Below are positions 1 through 9,805 of a stretch of 64,000 bases of DNA, in pieces (within the stretch, counting starts at the first letter, position 1; each line of letters begins with the position of its first letter). The DNA is from Jiella pelagia (lineage in GTDB: Bacteria; Pseudomonadota; Alphaproteobacteria; Rhizobiales; Rhizobiaceae), in NCBI RefSeq assembly GCF_026898155.1, contig NZ_CP114029.1, positions 1,743,501-1,807,500 of the forward strand, given 5' to 3'. The notes beneath the pieces were generated by a model that searched no databases, was not told the origin of the DNA, and worked only from the letters and a program-made list of their open reading frames with translations. A program made the position numbers and the translations under genes.

Positions 1-314
1 CGAAGACGAAACGGTCTTCATCGGCATGGCAGACGAGCTTGCGGGCGAGGCTCGGGAAAGGCCTTCGGCACCGTCGGCTGCAAGGCGTTTTCCGGCGGCT
101 CGGGCAACGGCTCCGCGAACAGGCCGGGCGCCGCGTCGCCGACCGAAAAGCTCAAGTCCTCCGGCGGCAGCCCCAGCGTCAGCGCTCGGCGCGCGGCATG
201 CCGCCAGCCTTCGAAATCGGCAGGAAAGGCCAGAGGAGCGTTGAACATCTTGCCAAAAACCTCATCCGAAGTGCCGACCACCGCGATCCGCCAAAGGTGG
301 CAGCAATCGGTCAT
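1..314 (-). CDS. UdgX-type uracil-DNA glycosylase, N-terminal part (runs off window start)
   Basis: This is the N-terminal end of a gene that continues beyond base 1. The visible part resembles the extra N-terminal domain of UdgX-family uracil-DNA glycosylases: a segment with DFEGWRHAARRAL, then GLPPEDLSF, then, once one extra base is removed, FPELARKLVCHADEDRF, which matches the usual 'CH..DP.RF' stretch. Known members excise uracil from DNA and stay covalently bound to the abasic site. The insertion lies in GAGGCTC at 47-53. I placed the start at the ATG encoding MTDCC; MFNAP further in is an alternative. The glycosylase domain itself is outside the window, so the assignment rests on the accessory domain. 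Confidence 0.55.
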
Positions 315-551
315 CCGACACTCCGGAGCAGGGAGCGGCGGCATTTCGCGAACATAAGATGAACGCGCGCATGTTCAATGAGATGCTCCCGGCCGCCATG
401 CGTGGCGCGGAGGAAGACCCGGCCGTGTTCGTCGATCGCGGCGGGCCGACAGACGACCTGACTGGAAGCCGGTCAGATGGACGGAGCGGCCCGACCGATG
501 CGAGGGCGCCGATTTCGGCTGTGGCTACGATCGCGACGCCGCGATGGGAGG

Positions 552-1113
552 TCATTGGCTCGTCAGCCGCAGGAAGCGCAGGGTCGTCACGCCCATCGAG
601 CGCTCGTCGGCAAGGTCGAAACCCTCCGGCGGCTCGAAGCCGGCGCTCGCCGCCTCTTCCAAGACGGCCAGCGCCCCCGGCCTCAACCAGCCGCCCTCTC
701 GCGCCGCGGCGAGTGCCTCTTCGCCGAGCCCCTTGCCATAGGGCGGATCGGCGAAGACGAGGTCGAAGGGCTCCATCGTCCCAGGCACGCCCAGCTTCGT
801 CGCGTCGCGCCGGAAGATCTTCGCCCGGCCATTCAGGCCGAACGTCTCCATGTTGGAGCGGATCAATCCGCGCGCCTCGACATCTTCCTCGACGAAGAGG
901 CAGAAGCGCGCGCCACGCGACAGCGCCTCCAGACCAAGCGCGCCGGTGCCGGAAAAGAGGTCGAGGACACGCGCCTCGACGAGGCTCGAATTCCGGCCTG
1001 TGGGCGAGGATGTTGAACAGCGTCTCGCGGTTGCGATCGGTGGTCGGCCGGATGCGGTCGGTCTTCGGCTCGGCCAGCTTGCGGCCCTTGAACTCGCCGC
1101 CGACGATGCGCAC
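552..1113 (-). CDS. rsmD: 16S rRNA (guanine(966)-N(2))-methyltransferase RsmD, frameshifted once
   Basis: RsmD methylates G966 of 16S rRNA using S-adenosylmethionine. The protein starts MRIVGGEFKGRKL and has the family's early TDRIRPTTDRNRETLFNIL segment, the SAM-binding DLFSGTGALGLEAL loop and the catalytic DPPYGKG motif. The frame breaks between NILAHRPEFE and LVEARVLDLF because of one extra base in GAGGCTC at 981-987. Removing it gives 186 residues, the normal size. It lies 3 bases downstream of rluB on the same strand, so the two are probably co-transcribed as an rRNA-modification pair. The frameshift is thought to be a sequence artefact. Confidence 0.9.
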
Positions 1114-1116
1114 CGG

Positions 1117-3300
1117 TCAGCCCTTCTTCGGCCGTCTCGGGCCGCCGGCACCGCCCGCGCCGCTCGTCGGCTTCGGCCCCGTCCGCCGCTTGCCCATCCG
1201 CTGGGTCGGATCGGCGCTGCGGGGCCTTTCGGCGCGCTCGGCCCTGGCCTCTTCGCCGGCCGCCTTCTTCGGCCCCATCGGCCGGCCGCCGGGCGCGATC
1301 CAGACGTTGGAAAGCCGGCGACCGGCGCCGAGCGGCGGCCGCGACGGACGCTCGTCGGCCGCTGCGTCGCGCTTACCGGCACCGAAGGTCTTGTCGCCGA
1401 ACTTTTTGTCGCCGAACTTGCGATCCCCGAACTTCTTGTCGCCGAAGCCCTCGCGGGGCGGCCTGTCGCCGGTAGATCGCTTGCCCTCCCGCCCATCGCC
1501 GCGCTCGCCCGGCCTGGAGCGCGGGCCCGGGCCGTCGTCGCGGGCATTGCCGCGGGCGCGGGGCTTGTCGCCGAAGGACTTCTCGCCAAAGGACTTTTCG
1601 CCGAACGACTTTGCACCGAACGACTTCCCGCCGAAGGACTTGCCGGGCTCGCCGGGACGGGCGCTGCGGTCGGCGTGTCCAGGGCGGGCGGGGCGATCCT
1701 CGGTCTTGCCGCGGCTGGGCCGATCGGCGCGGGTCGCGAGCTTGCCGAGTGCATCCTCGCGCTCTTCCTCGCGCTGGCGCTTCCTGTTCGGCGCGGTCTC
1801 GCCGCGTGGCTGTCTCGCCTCGCCGTCCTTAGCCCGCGGCGTTCGCGGCGCCTCCACCGGCTTGTTGGAGAAGGGGTTGACGATCGGCGCGTCAAAGTCG
1901 GCGCCGGCCTCCTCGATCAGCCGCGGCCCGAGCTGGTCGCGCAGCGTCTTGCCGTGGATCTCGCGCACCGCCCCTTCCGCGAGGTCGGCGAGCTGGAACG
2001 GGCCGTAGGACAGGCGGATCAGCCGGTTGACGTCGAGTCCGAGATGGCCGAGCACGCGCTTGACCTCGCGGTTCTTGCCCTCGCGCAGGCCGAGCGTCAT
2101 CCAGACGTTCGATCCCTGCTCGCGATCGAGGGTCGCCTCGATGGCGCCGTAGAAGACGCCGTCGATGGCGATGCCCGCGCGCAATTCGTCGAGCTTGGCT
2201 TGATCGATGGTGCCGTGTGCGCGCACCCGGTAGCGCCGCAACCAGCCCGTGGCGGGCAGTTCCAGGACGCGGGCGAGGCCGCCGTCATTGGTCAGGAGCA
2301 GGAGGCCCTCGGTGTTGATGTCGAGGCGGCCGATGGTCAGGACGCGCGGCATTTCGGCGGGCAGCTTGTCGAAGACGGTCTGCCGGCCTTCCGGATCCTT
2401 GTTGGTGGTGACGAGGCCGGCTGGCTTGTTGAACAGCCACAGCCGGGTGCGCTCGATCGCCGGGAGCGGCTCCCCGTCGATGGTGATGCGATCCTTCGGG
2501 CCAACGTCGAGGGCCGGCGTCTCCAGCACCTTGTCGTTCACCGAGACGCGGCCCTCGGCGATCATCGCCTCGGCATCGCGCCGCGAAGCGACACCGGCGC
2601 GGGCAAGGCGCCGGGCGATGCGCATGGTGAGTGCGGCCTCGCCCGCCGCGTCCGCCTGGGAGGTGTCCGGCCGGGCTTCGCCGCGCGGTGGCCTTGCGTC
2701 GGAATGGCGCGGCGTCTCGCCCGCTGCCGCACGCTCGCGCCGGCCCGGCCGGCTGGTCTTGTCGCCCGGCCCCTTTTCAGCGGCGGTCCGCTCCTTGCTG
2801 CGATCTCGCCGAAAGCCGCCCTTCGCGTCGTCCCTACCGCGCGGCTCGGCCGGCCTCGCGTCGCGGCGCCCGGCGCCCAGTGGCCGCGGCTTGCGCTCGC
2901 CCTCCTCGCGCTTCTCGCCGCCGACGGCGTCGTCATGGTTGCGGCGGCCGTAGCTTCGCGGCTTGCCGCCCGTGCCGTCGCCACTGTCTGCCGACCTGGC
3001 GCCGCCATGGGAGAACATGCCGCGGCTCTTCGGCGTGAACGGCTTGCCGCCCTCCGGCCGGGCGCGGGCCGGACGGCCTTCGCCGCCACCTGCCCCCGAC
3101 GGCGCGTCGCCGCCCGGGCGCTCGCGCTTGCCGGCATAGGGCTTGCCGGGCTTGGCGCCGAAGGATCGGCGCTTGTCGCCGCCGCCATCCGCGGGCCGTG
3201 GGCGACGCTCGCCTGCGAACTTGCCGCCGCCGCCGCCCTTTCGCGGTCCGGACTTCCGTCCGCCGCCGCCGCCCTCGCTGCCGTTTCCGTCTTCGCTCAT
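1117..3300 (-). CDS. rluB: 23S rRNA pseudouridine synthase RluB-like, with very long disordered arms
   Basis: The core is a small-subunit-type pseudouridine synthase. An S4 RNA-binding domain starts around residue 225 (ARRLARAGVASRRDAEAMI) and is followed by the catalytic domain with GRLDINTEGLLLL, whose Asp is the nucleophile. RluB/RluE-type enzymes act on 23S rRNA or tRNA. The core (about 225-467) is flanked by some 220 residues upstream and 260 downstream, rich in Gly, Arg, Lys and Asp. The C-terminal arm holds repeated KSFGEKSFG-type and KKFGDRKFG-type units. At 727 residues it is much longer than the 250-300 of classical RluB. The start MSEDGNG at 3300 was preferred to an upstream alternative codon. 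The arms look like RNA-binding disordered tails; such tails are known in alphaproteobacterial homologues. Confidence 0.85.
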   Translation of the reverse strand: MSEDGNGSEGGGGGRKSGPRKGGGGGKFAGERRPRPADGGGDKRRSFGAKPGKPYAGKRERPGGDAPSGAGGGEGRPARARPEGGKPFTPKSRGMFSHGGARSADSGDGTGGKPRSYGRRNHDDAVGGEKREEGERKPRPLGAGRRDARPAEPRGRDDAKGGFRRDRSKERTAAEKGPGDKTSRPGRRERAAAGETPRHSDARPPRGEARPDTSQADAAGEAALTMRIARRLARAGVASRRDAEAMIAEGRVSVNDKVLETPALDVGPKDRITIDGEPLPAIERTRLWLFNKPAGLVTTNKDPEGRQTVFDKLPAEMPRVLTIGRLDINTEGLLLLTNDGGLARVLELPATGWLRRYRVRAHGTIDQAKLDELRAGIAIDGVFYGAIEATLDREQGSNVWMTLGLREGKNREVKRVLGHLGLDVNRLIRLSYGPFQLADLAEGAVREIHGKTLRDQLGPRLIEEAGADFDAPIVNPFSNKPVEAPRTPRAKDGEARQPRGETAPNRKRQREEEREDALGKLATRADRPSRGKTEDRPARPGHADRSARPGEPGKSFGGKSFGAKSFGEKSFGEKSFGDKPRARGNARDDGPGPRSRPGERGDGREGKRSTGDRPPREGFGDKKFGDRKFGDKKFGDKTFGAGKRDAAADERPSRPPLGAGRRLSNVWIAPGGRPMGPKKAAGEEARAERAERPRSADPTQRMGKRRTGPKPTSGAGGAGGPRRPKKG

Positions 3301-3520
3301 TTTCAAGCTCTCAAAGTCTCGCACCGTCGACGGGACTTTTGCCCGGACGCCCTGCGCTCGTTCTCAAATTCGATTGTCGGCTCGCTGCCGAATGGCCCAG
3401 CGGCCGCAAAAGCGCTCACCCTTTCGCCCGCGCGGCCACGACCTTGCCGTCATGCGGCTTTCGTCATCGTCACCGGGTGCTATAGCAAGGCTTTCCCCCG
3501 CGAGCGAGAGCGATTTCGAA

Positions 3521-3967
3521 ATGCCGCGCCTCAATTTCATGGAGATCGCCCTCGAACAGGCCGAGCTTGCAGCCGGGCGGGGAGAGGTTCCGGTCGGCGC
3601 CGTGGTCGTCCGGGATGGCGACGTGTTGGCCGTTGCCGGCAACGAGACGCTCCGCGGCTTCGACCCGACGGCCCATGCCGAGATCGTCGCGATCCGCCGC
3701 GCCGCGGCGGCCCTCGCCTCGCAGCGGCTCAGCGGCTGCGATCTCTATGTGACGCTGGAGCCCTGCGCCATGTGTGCCGCGGCGATCTCGTTTGCGCGCA
3801 TCCGCCGGCTCTATTTCGGGGCGTTTGACGAAAAAGGCGGCGCCGTCGAAAACGGGCCGCGCTTTTACTCACAACCAACCTGCCATCACGCGCCGGAGGT
3901 CTATTCGGGCATCGCGGAAACGGCGAGCGCCGTGCTGCTCCGACGCTTCTTCGGCGAGCGGCGCTGA
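3521..3967 (+). CDS. tadA: tRNA-specific adenosine deaminase TadA
   Basis: TadA converts adenosine 34 of tRNA-Arg(ACG) to inosine and is normally essential. The 148-residue protein carries the zinc-dependent deaminase signature: His52 and catalytic Glu54 in TAHAE, and Cys82 and Cys85 in PCAMC. The length fits the family. It is transcribed divergently from rluB, with a 220-base gap that should hold both promoters, although no clear -35/-10 pair was recognised. The ATG at 3521 begins the conserved FMEIALEQAELA helix within a few residues, so it is the likely start. Confidence 0.93.
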   Translation: MPRLNFMEIALEQAELAAGRGEVPVGAVVVRDGDVLAVAGNETLRGFDPTAHAEIVAIRRAAAALASQRLSGCDLYVTLEPCAMCAAAISFARIRRLYFGAFDEKGGAVENGPRFYSQPTCHHAPEVYSGIAETASAVLLRRFFGERR

Positions 3968-3999
3968 CGGCCCTTGCCTGACGAGACGCGCGGCCTTCG

Positions 4000-4686
4000 T
4001 CAGAAGGGCAGGAGATCGCCAACCTTGTCGAGGAGGCCCGGTCCGGTGCCGCGGAGGCGCCTCTGCTTGACCTCTTCATCCTCCCCCGGATCACCGACCG
4101 GGGCCGATGCGGCCGGCTCACGATACTTGAGCGGTGGCTCGGAAAGGTAGCGGCGCTGGGTGGGGCTTCCTTGCTTCTGTTCGGCAAGGCGCTGCTTGAT
4201 CAACTCGCTGCGGCTTTCCATCTGCGCCGGCGAGAGAACCCCCGCCTCCTCGCCGTTCTTGTTGAAGTTGAAGCCGTCACCCCGGGTCTGGTTGAGATAG
4301 CCCTGGGTCACGCCTTCCTTGCGCTGGGTGGCGAATTCGGCCGGCAGCGGGCCGTCGCCCTGATAGGCCGCGGCCTGAATCCGCGCCGAACGCTCTTCCG
4401 GCGATTCCGGCCAGTTGGGGTCGCCCGTCGTATTGCGGGCGACCTGCGGCTGCGGCAGGACGGCAGTGTTTTCAGGCTTCACCAGCTCGGCACGCGGCGT
4501 ATAGGCGATTTTCTTCGAACTGTCGTCCGTTCCGCCGAGCGAGACGAAATTGTTCATGTCGTCGAAGAGCGTCTCGCCCTGCGACTTGCCGGTTCCGTAG
4601 GTCGGGCCGAGGCAGCCGCCGAGCGACAGGCATCCCGTGACCAATACGGTGGCGATGACCACCCTGCGGGCGGTGTTCGGCATCAT
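4000..4686 (-). CDS. putative outer-membrane lipoprotein of unknown function
   Basis: This 228-residue protein begins with a lipoprotein signal: a short basic N-terminus, a hydrophobic stretch and a lipobox ending LSLGGC with the acylated cysteine at residue 25. The mature part is hydrophilic, with FDDMNNFVSLGG, a Pro-rich segment and a charged tail ending in LLDKVGDLLPF. No catalytic motif is visible. Similar small lipoproteins of unknown role occur in other Hyphomicrobiales. It converges on tadA, with stop codons about 30 bases apart. Function is not assigned. Confidence 0.7.
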   Translation of the reverse strand: MMPNTARRVVIATVLVTGCLSLGGCLGPTYGTGKSQGETLFDDMNNFVSLGGTDDSSKKIAYTPRAELVKPENTAVLPQPQVARNTTGDPNWPESPEERSARIQAAAYQGDGPLPAEFATQRKEGVTQGYLNQTRGDGFNFNKNGEEAGVLSPAQMESRSELIKQRLAEQKQGSPTQRRYLSEPPLKYREPAASAPVGDPGEDEEVKQRRLRGTGPGLLDKVGDLLPF

Positions 4687-5073
4687 GGCGATACGTCCCC
4701 CTCATGCGGGCAGCGGGGCCGAAACCGACCGTGCCGCCCCGAGCCCCTCGAAAAACAGGCAGAAATCGTCCCGGCTTGCCAACCGATCGTCTCTGCACAA
4801 TCCGGCGCGTCGACGATCATTCGTCGCCTCGTCCGGGCGGCCGGATCGTTCCCCCTAGAACGGACCGGCCCCAAATCGCATAGGCGGAACCGGGCCAAAG
4901 GCCAAGTCCGTTTCTGCGACATCGGCCTCACTGGCACGGGAATCCGGCAAATTCCGGGCATACCCTAGCGGAACGACACGAATTTCGCCGAAACGTCCAT
5001 CGGAGAGGACGCCCGGCGCATCGTCTGGGAGGCGCACCGGGCGAAGCCTCACCCGTGGCGCCCCGAACCGGGC
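4687..5073. other. intergenic region, nothing recognised
   Basis: About 390 bases separate the lipoprotein start from the ileS stop. Short open frames here are on unconvincing frames and lack start signals. I see no tRNA, no strong hairpin followed by T and no repeat. The signal-peptidase gene lspA, which I would half expect near ileS, is not present. Confidence 0.5.
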
Positions 5074-8000
5074 TCAGGCAGCAAGGCGCCCAGCGGCCTT
5101 CAGTTCCCGAAGCGCCTGCGCATCGCGCGCCGAGACGTCGGGATACTGGGGATCGGAGCCGACATCGCCGGTGATCTTCCAGGAACGGGTGCATTTCGCC
5201 CCGTCAGCCCTGGCAAAGACGACGGCGACGCCCGGCGTGTCGGCCAGAGTGAAAGCGCCGTCCGGCGCCGCCTCGCCGGAGATCTCGATGCCGGAGGTGA
5301 TGCAGATCTCGGCAAAGTCGGAGCCGGCAACCAGCGCCCGCGTCGCCTCGTCGGCGACGTGCACCGTCGGCCAGGCTTCCAGCGAGGAGCCGATCGCCTT
5401 GTCGCGGCGCTTTTCCTCGAGCGCCCCCATGACGACGCGGCGGACCTTGCGGATCGCCTGCCAGCGGGCCGCCAGCGCCTCGTCGCGCCACGCCGGATCG
5501 ACGGCGCGGAACTGTTCGAGATGTACCGAAGTCGCCTCCGGATGGCGCTGCAGCCAGGCCTCCTCCATGGTAAAGGGCAGCATCGGCGCCAGCCAGGTGA
5601 CGAGATGGTCGAACAGGGTGCGCACCACCTGCAGCGCCGCCTTGCGCTTCACCGACGAGAGCGGATCGCAGTAGAGCGCGTCCTTCCTGACGTCGAAATA
5701 GAAGGCCGAGAGTTCGACGACGACGAAGTCGGTGAGCGCGCGAGCGATGCGCTTGAAGTCGAAGGCGTCGTAGCCCTTGCGCACGACGTCGTCGAGCCTC
5801 GGCGATGCGGTGGAGCATCAGCCGTTCGAGCCTCGGGCATCTCGGACAGAGGAACCGTCTCGCCCTCGTCGTGGGAGAGCGTGCCAAGCATCCAGCGGAT
5901 GGTGTTGCGCAGCTTGCGATAGCTGTCGACATTGGTCTGCAGGATCGTCTTGCCGAGGCGCAGGTCCTCCGAATAGTCGGACGAGACAACCCAAAGGCGG
6001 AGAATGTCGGCGCCGGACTGCTTGATCACCTCCTGGGGGGTGACGACGTTGCCGAGCGACTTCGACATCTTGCGCCCCTCCTCGTCCATGACGAAGCCAT
6101 GGGTGAGGACGGCCTCATAGGGCGCCCGCCCCCGCGTGCCGCAGCTTTCCAGAAGCGAGGAATGGAACCATCCGCGGTGCTGGTCGGAACCTTCGAGATA
6201 AAGGTCGGCGGGCCATTTCAGATCAGGGCGCTTTTCCAGGCAGAAGGCGTGGGTGGAGCCGGAATCGAACCACACGTCGAGGATGTCGCGAACCATGATC
6301 CACTTCGTGCCGTCATGCTCGTTGCCGAGGAAACGCTCCTTGGCGCCCGCGGCAAACCAGGCGTCGGCGCCCTCATTTGCAAAGGCTTCGAGGATGCGGG
6401 CGTTGACGGCCTCGTCCTTCAGGACGTTGCCGTTTTCGTCGGCGAAGACGCAGATCGGCACGCCCCAGGCGCGCTGGCGGGAGAGAACCCAGTCGGGGCG
6501 ATCGGCGATCATGCCGCGCAGCCGGTTCTGGCCGGAGGCGGGGACGAAGCGCGTGTCGTCGATGGCCTGCAACGCTCTTCCGCGCAGGGTGTCGTTGGCA
6601 AGGCCGAGCTTTTCTTTGACGAGGTCTAGCCCGCCCAGGCCATAGCCGCCCAGATCCCGGTCCATATGGACGAACCACTGGGGCGTATTGCGGAAGATCA
6701 CCGGCTTCTTCGAGCGCCACGAATGCGGATAGGAGTGCTTCAGTCGGCCGCGGGCCAGAAGATTGCCGGCCTCGATCAGCGCGGCAATGACGCGCTTGTT
6801 GGCGTCGCCCTTCTTGCCCTTGTCGTCGATGACCCGCGCCGGCCCCTCGGGCGCATCCGGCCCGAAACCCGGCGCGTCCTTGGTGTAGAAGCCGTCGTCG
6901 TCGACGGTGAAGGGAATGGTCGTGTCGATGCCGCGCGCTTCGAGATCGCGGCGCATGTCCATCCAGGCGTCGAAGTCCTCGCGGCCGTGGCCGGGCGCGG
7001 TGTGGACGAAGCCGGTGCCGGCATCGTCGGTGACGTGGTCACCGGCGATCAGGGGAATGCGGAAGGAATACGCGCCTTTCAGGCCATGTTCGTGGTGGAC
7101 AACTAATCCCTTCATTCCGTTCCCGGCATTGAATTTCTTGGTTCCCGGCTGATCTTCCAGAGGAACTTCCGGTCCCCAGCCGAGAAGCGGATGATCGAGT
7201 TCCATCAGCGAAAGTTCGCGGGCGGACACATCCGCCAGCCTTTCGAACGTGAGCTTGGCCTTTTGAGCGCTCTCGTCGGCAAGCGCATCGGCAAAGATCA
7301 ACCGCTCGCCGGGGCGGGGCCCAAACTCGTTCTCGGCTGCCGCCACCTCATAGAGACCGTAGGAAATGCGCGGCGAGTAGGCGACGGCCCGGTTGCCGGG
7401 AAGGGTCCAAGGCGTCGTAGTCCAGATTACGACAAAGGCGCCCTTGAACTTGTCATCGGCCTCTTGTTGCCGCGCCATGTTCGCTGAGAAATCGGCTGAT
7501 CGACCGCCTTGGAATTCCTTGACGGTCCGAACCGGAAACTTCACCCACACCGTATCCGACTCGTAGTCGTGATACTCGACCTCGGCCTCGGCGAGCGCGG
7601 TCTTCTCCACCACCGACCACATGATCGGCTTGGAACCGCGATAGAGCTGGCCGGACATCGCGAACTTCAACAATTCGCCGGCGATCACCGACTCGGCGTC
7701 GAAATTCATCGTCAGATACGGGCTCTTGAAATCCCCCTCGACGCCCAGCCGGCGAAACTCCTCCGTCTGGACGCCGACCCAGTGGGCCGCGAACTCCCGG
7801 CATTCCTGGCGGAACTCGTTGACCTCGATCTCGTCCTTGTTCTTGCCCTTGGCGCGGTACTGCTCCTCGATCTTCCATTCGATCGGCAGGCCGTGGCAGT
7901 CCCAGCCGGGCACGTAGTTGGCGTCGTAGCCGCGCATCTGGAAGGAGCGGTTAATGACGTCCTTGAGGATCTTGTTGAGGGCATGGCCGATGTGGAGATT

Positions 8001-8231
8001 GCCGTTGGCATAGGGCGGGCCGTCGTGAAGGACGTATTTCGGCCGGCCTTCCGACGCCTGGCGCAGCTTGCCGTAAAGGTCCATCTGGTCCCATTTGGCC
8101 AGCCATTCCGGCTCGGCCTTGGGCAGGCCGGCGCGCATCGGGAACTCGGTCTGCGGCAGGAAGAGGGTCTTGGCGTAGTCGACGGCTTCGCTTGTCGCGG
8201 CAGCTTCGGTCGTCTTCGTCTGGTCGGTCAT
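5074..8231 (-). CDS. ileS: isoleucyl-tRNA synthetase, frameshifted twice
   Basis: IleS charges tRNA-Ile and is essential. The class I signatures are present: [19 protein letters not shown] near the N-terminus and [10 protein letters not shown] late in the catalytic domain, with the editing domain between. Two extra bases, in GAGCCTC at 5794-5800 and 5828-5834, break the frame. Removing both yields [19 protein letters not shown] across the gap and a protein of about 1050 residues. The C-terminal zinc ribbon is degenerate: AKCTRSWKI retains one cysteine and the usual second CxxC is replaced by SARDAQ. The ATG at 8231 was preferred to a TTG four codons upstream. Confidence 0.93.
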
Positions 8232-8577
8232 GATGTGGGTCAACCCTTGGGCGGCCGCGAAGGATCGAGCGGCGGCGGGAGGAAATTCGGCGGTGACAAG
8301 CGACGCTTCCCGGTCCCTCCGCGAGCCGGTCAGGCTGGCTGGAAGGCCGGGCGGCTAATTCGAAAGCCGATCGGGAATGCGCGCCGTGCAAACATGGTGG
8401 CCGGCTTTAGCAACTTCGGGCGGCGATGAAAAGAATAGGACCCGGCCAAACGAATCTGCTGGTCCCGGGCCTCGGAGGGGACGATTCTTCCGCTAGCTAG
8501 TTGAGCAACTTTGTTCGGCGCCCTTGAATGATTGGCAACCGCCAGTCTTCAGCGCCGCCTGCCGGAAAGCGAAGACC
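8232..8577. other. intergenic region between divergent ileS and a small membrane gene
   Basis: Roughly 345 bases. It should carry the ileS promoter on one strand and that of the small membrane protein on the other. I could not identify a convincing -35/-10 pair, riboswitch, T-box or terminator. Confidence 0.4.
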
Positions 8578-8868
8578 ATGCCGGCTCTGCTTCGATTCCT
8601 CGTTCGTCACGCCATCATCGGCTTTTCCGCAGCGGCGCTACTCGTCGCCGCCTTGATCGCCACCGATACCGCCGGCTTCGGCCGCGTGATCAGAGAGTCC
8701 GACAACGGACTTCTCGCCGCCGGCCTCGTCGTCTATTTCCTCGGCCTGACCTTTTCCAGCGTCCAGATCGGCATTGCGCTGATGACCGGCCAGGCGACTC
8801 CCGACGACGACCGCCCGGTCAGAAAGCGATCGCCCGATCGAGATCACCGAGGCTGGTGGCAGCGTTGA
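8578..8868 (+). CDS. small membrane protein of unknown function
   Basis: This 96-residue protein starts MPALLRFLVRH and has two clear hydrophobic segments, roughly residues 12-29 and 43-66, separated by a short charged loop (RVIRESDNG). The C-terminus is charged and arginine-rich. The reading frame can be opened further upstream, but the ATG at 8578 directly precedes the hydrophobic part. The last 50 bases overlap the end of ribF on the opposite strand. The gene's position beside ribF and ileS resembles that in relatives; no function is known to me. Confidence 0.6.
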   Translation: MPALLRFLVRHAIIGFSAAALLVAALIATDTAGFGRVIRESDNGLLAAGLVVYFLGLTFSSVQIGIALMTGQATPDDDRPVRKRSPDRDHRGWWQR

Positions 8869-9805
8869 GCAACGCCCGGGCATCGTCCGAGTCGTGGTCC
8901 ATCTGGGCGATCAGCGCTTCGGCGCTATCGAATTTTTCCTCGCCGCGCAGGAAGCCGAAGATCGAGACGGCGACGGCCTCGCCGTAGAGATCGCCGGAGA
9001 AGTCGAACAGGAAGGTCTCGAACAGCGCCGCGCCGTTGTCGAAGGTGGGGCGGCGGCCGAAGCTTGCGACGCCGTCGTGAAGCGTGCCGTCGGCCCGGCG
9101 CAGGCGGACGGCGTAGATGCCGAATTTCAGCATCGTCTCGGGCATCAAGAGGATGTTCGCCGTCGGATAGCCCAGCGTCCGGCCGAGGCGCTGGCCCTCC
9201 TGCACCGAGCCACCGATGGTCCAGCGATAGCCGAGGAGTTCCGCCGCGCGGGCCGCCTCGCCCGCTTCCAGAAGCGCGCGGATGCGGCTCGAGGAGATCG
9301 TCTCGCCGGCCGCGTCCTGCAGCGCCGGGACGAGCGTCGCGCCGAAACCGTGGCGCTCGCCGGCCGCAATCAGGGTCTGCGGTGTGCCGGCGCGCCGCGA
9401 GCCGTAATGAAAGTCGAAGCCGGCGACGACGTGCGCAGCGCCCAGCCCGTCGACCAGGATCGTGCGGACGAAGTCCTCCGGCTCGATGCCGGCGAAGTCC
9501 TTGTCGAAGCCCTGCTCGACCACGGCGTCGAAGCCGAGGGCGCCGAGCAGTCTTGCGCGGATCGGCGCCGGCGTCAGCCGCGGCACCGGCCGTTCCGGAT
9601 TGAAGACGGTGCGCGGATGCGGCTCGAAGGTCAGGCAGATCAGCGGCCGGCCTTCGGCACGGGCGATCTCGCGGGCGGTGCCGAGCACCGCCTGGTGGCC
9701 GCGATGGACGCCGTCGAAATTGCCGATCGCGACGACCCCGCCGCGCAACCGCGCCGGCGACGCTTCGCCGCCGGACAGCCTGGCGATGACGGCAGCCACA
9801 GTCAT
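8819..9805 (-). CDS. ribF: bifunctional riboflavin kinase/FAD synthetase
   Basis: RibF phosphorylates riboflavin to FMN and adenylates FMN to FAD. The N-terminal adenylyltransferase half has GNFDGVHRGHQAVL and the later ISSSRIR motif. The C-terminal kinase half begins near GRTLGYPTANI and includes TFDNGAALFETFLFDF. At 328 residues the length is typical. Its start overlaps the stop of the upstream HAD gene by four bases (ATGA), suggesting translational coupling. Confidence 0.93.
   Translation of the reverse strand: MTVAAVIARLSGGEASPARLRGGVVAIGNFDGVHRGHQAVLGTAREIARAEGRPLICLTFEPHPRTVFNPERPVPRLTPAPIRARLLGALGFDAVVEQGFDKDFAGIEPEDFVRTILVDGLGAAHVVAGFDFHYGSRRAGTPQTLIAAGERHGFGATLVPALQDAAGETISSSRIRALLEAGEAARAAELLGYRWTIGGSVQEGQRLGRTLGYPTANILLMPETMLKFGIYAVRLRRADGTLHDGVASFGRRPTFDNGAALFETFLFDFSGDLYGEAVAVSIFGFLRGEEKFDSAEALIAQMDHDSDDARALLNAATSLGDLDRAIAF

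Noticed and set aside
850-3828. A 992-codon plus-strand open frame across rsmD, rluB and tadA
   Set aside because: It is a shadow of three recognised genes, with low-complexity translation and no domain.
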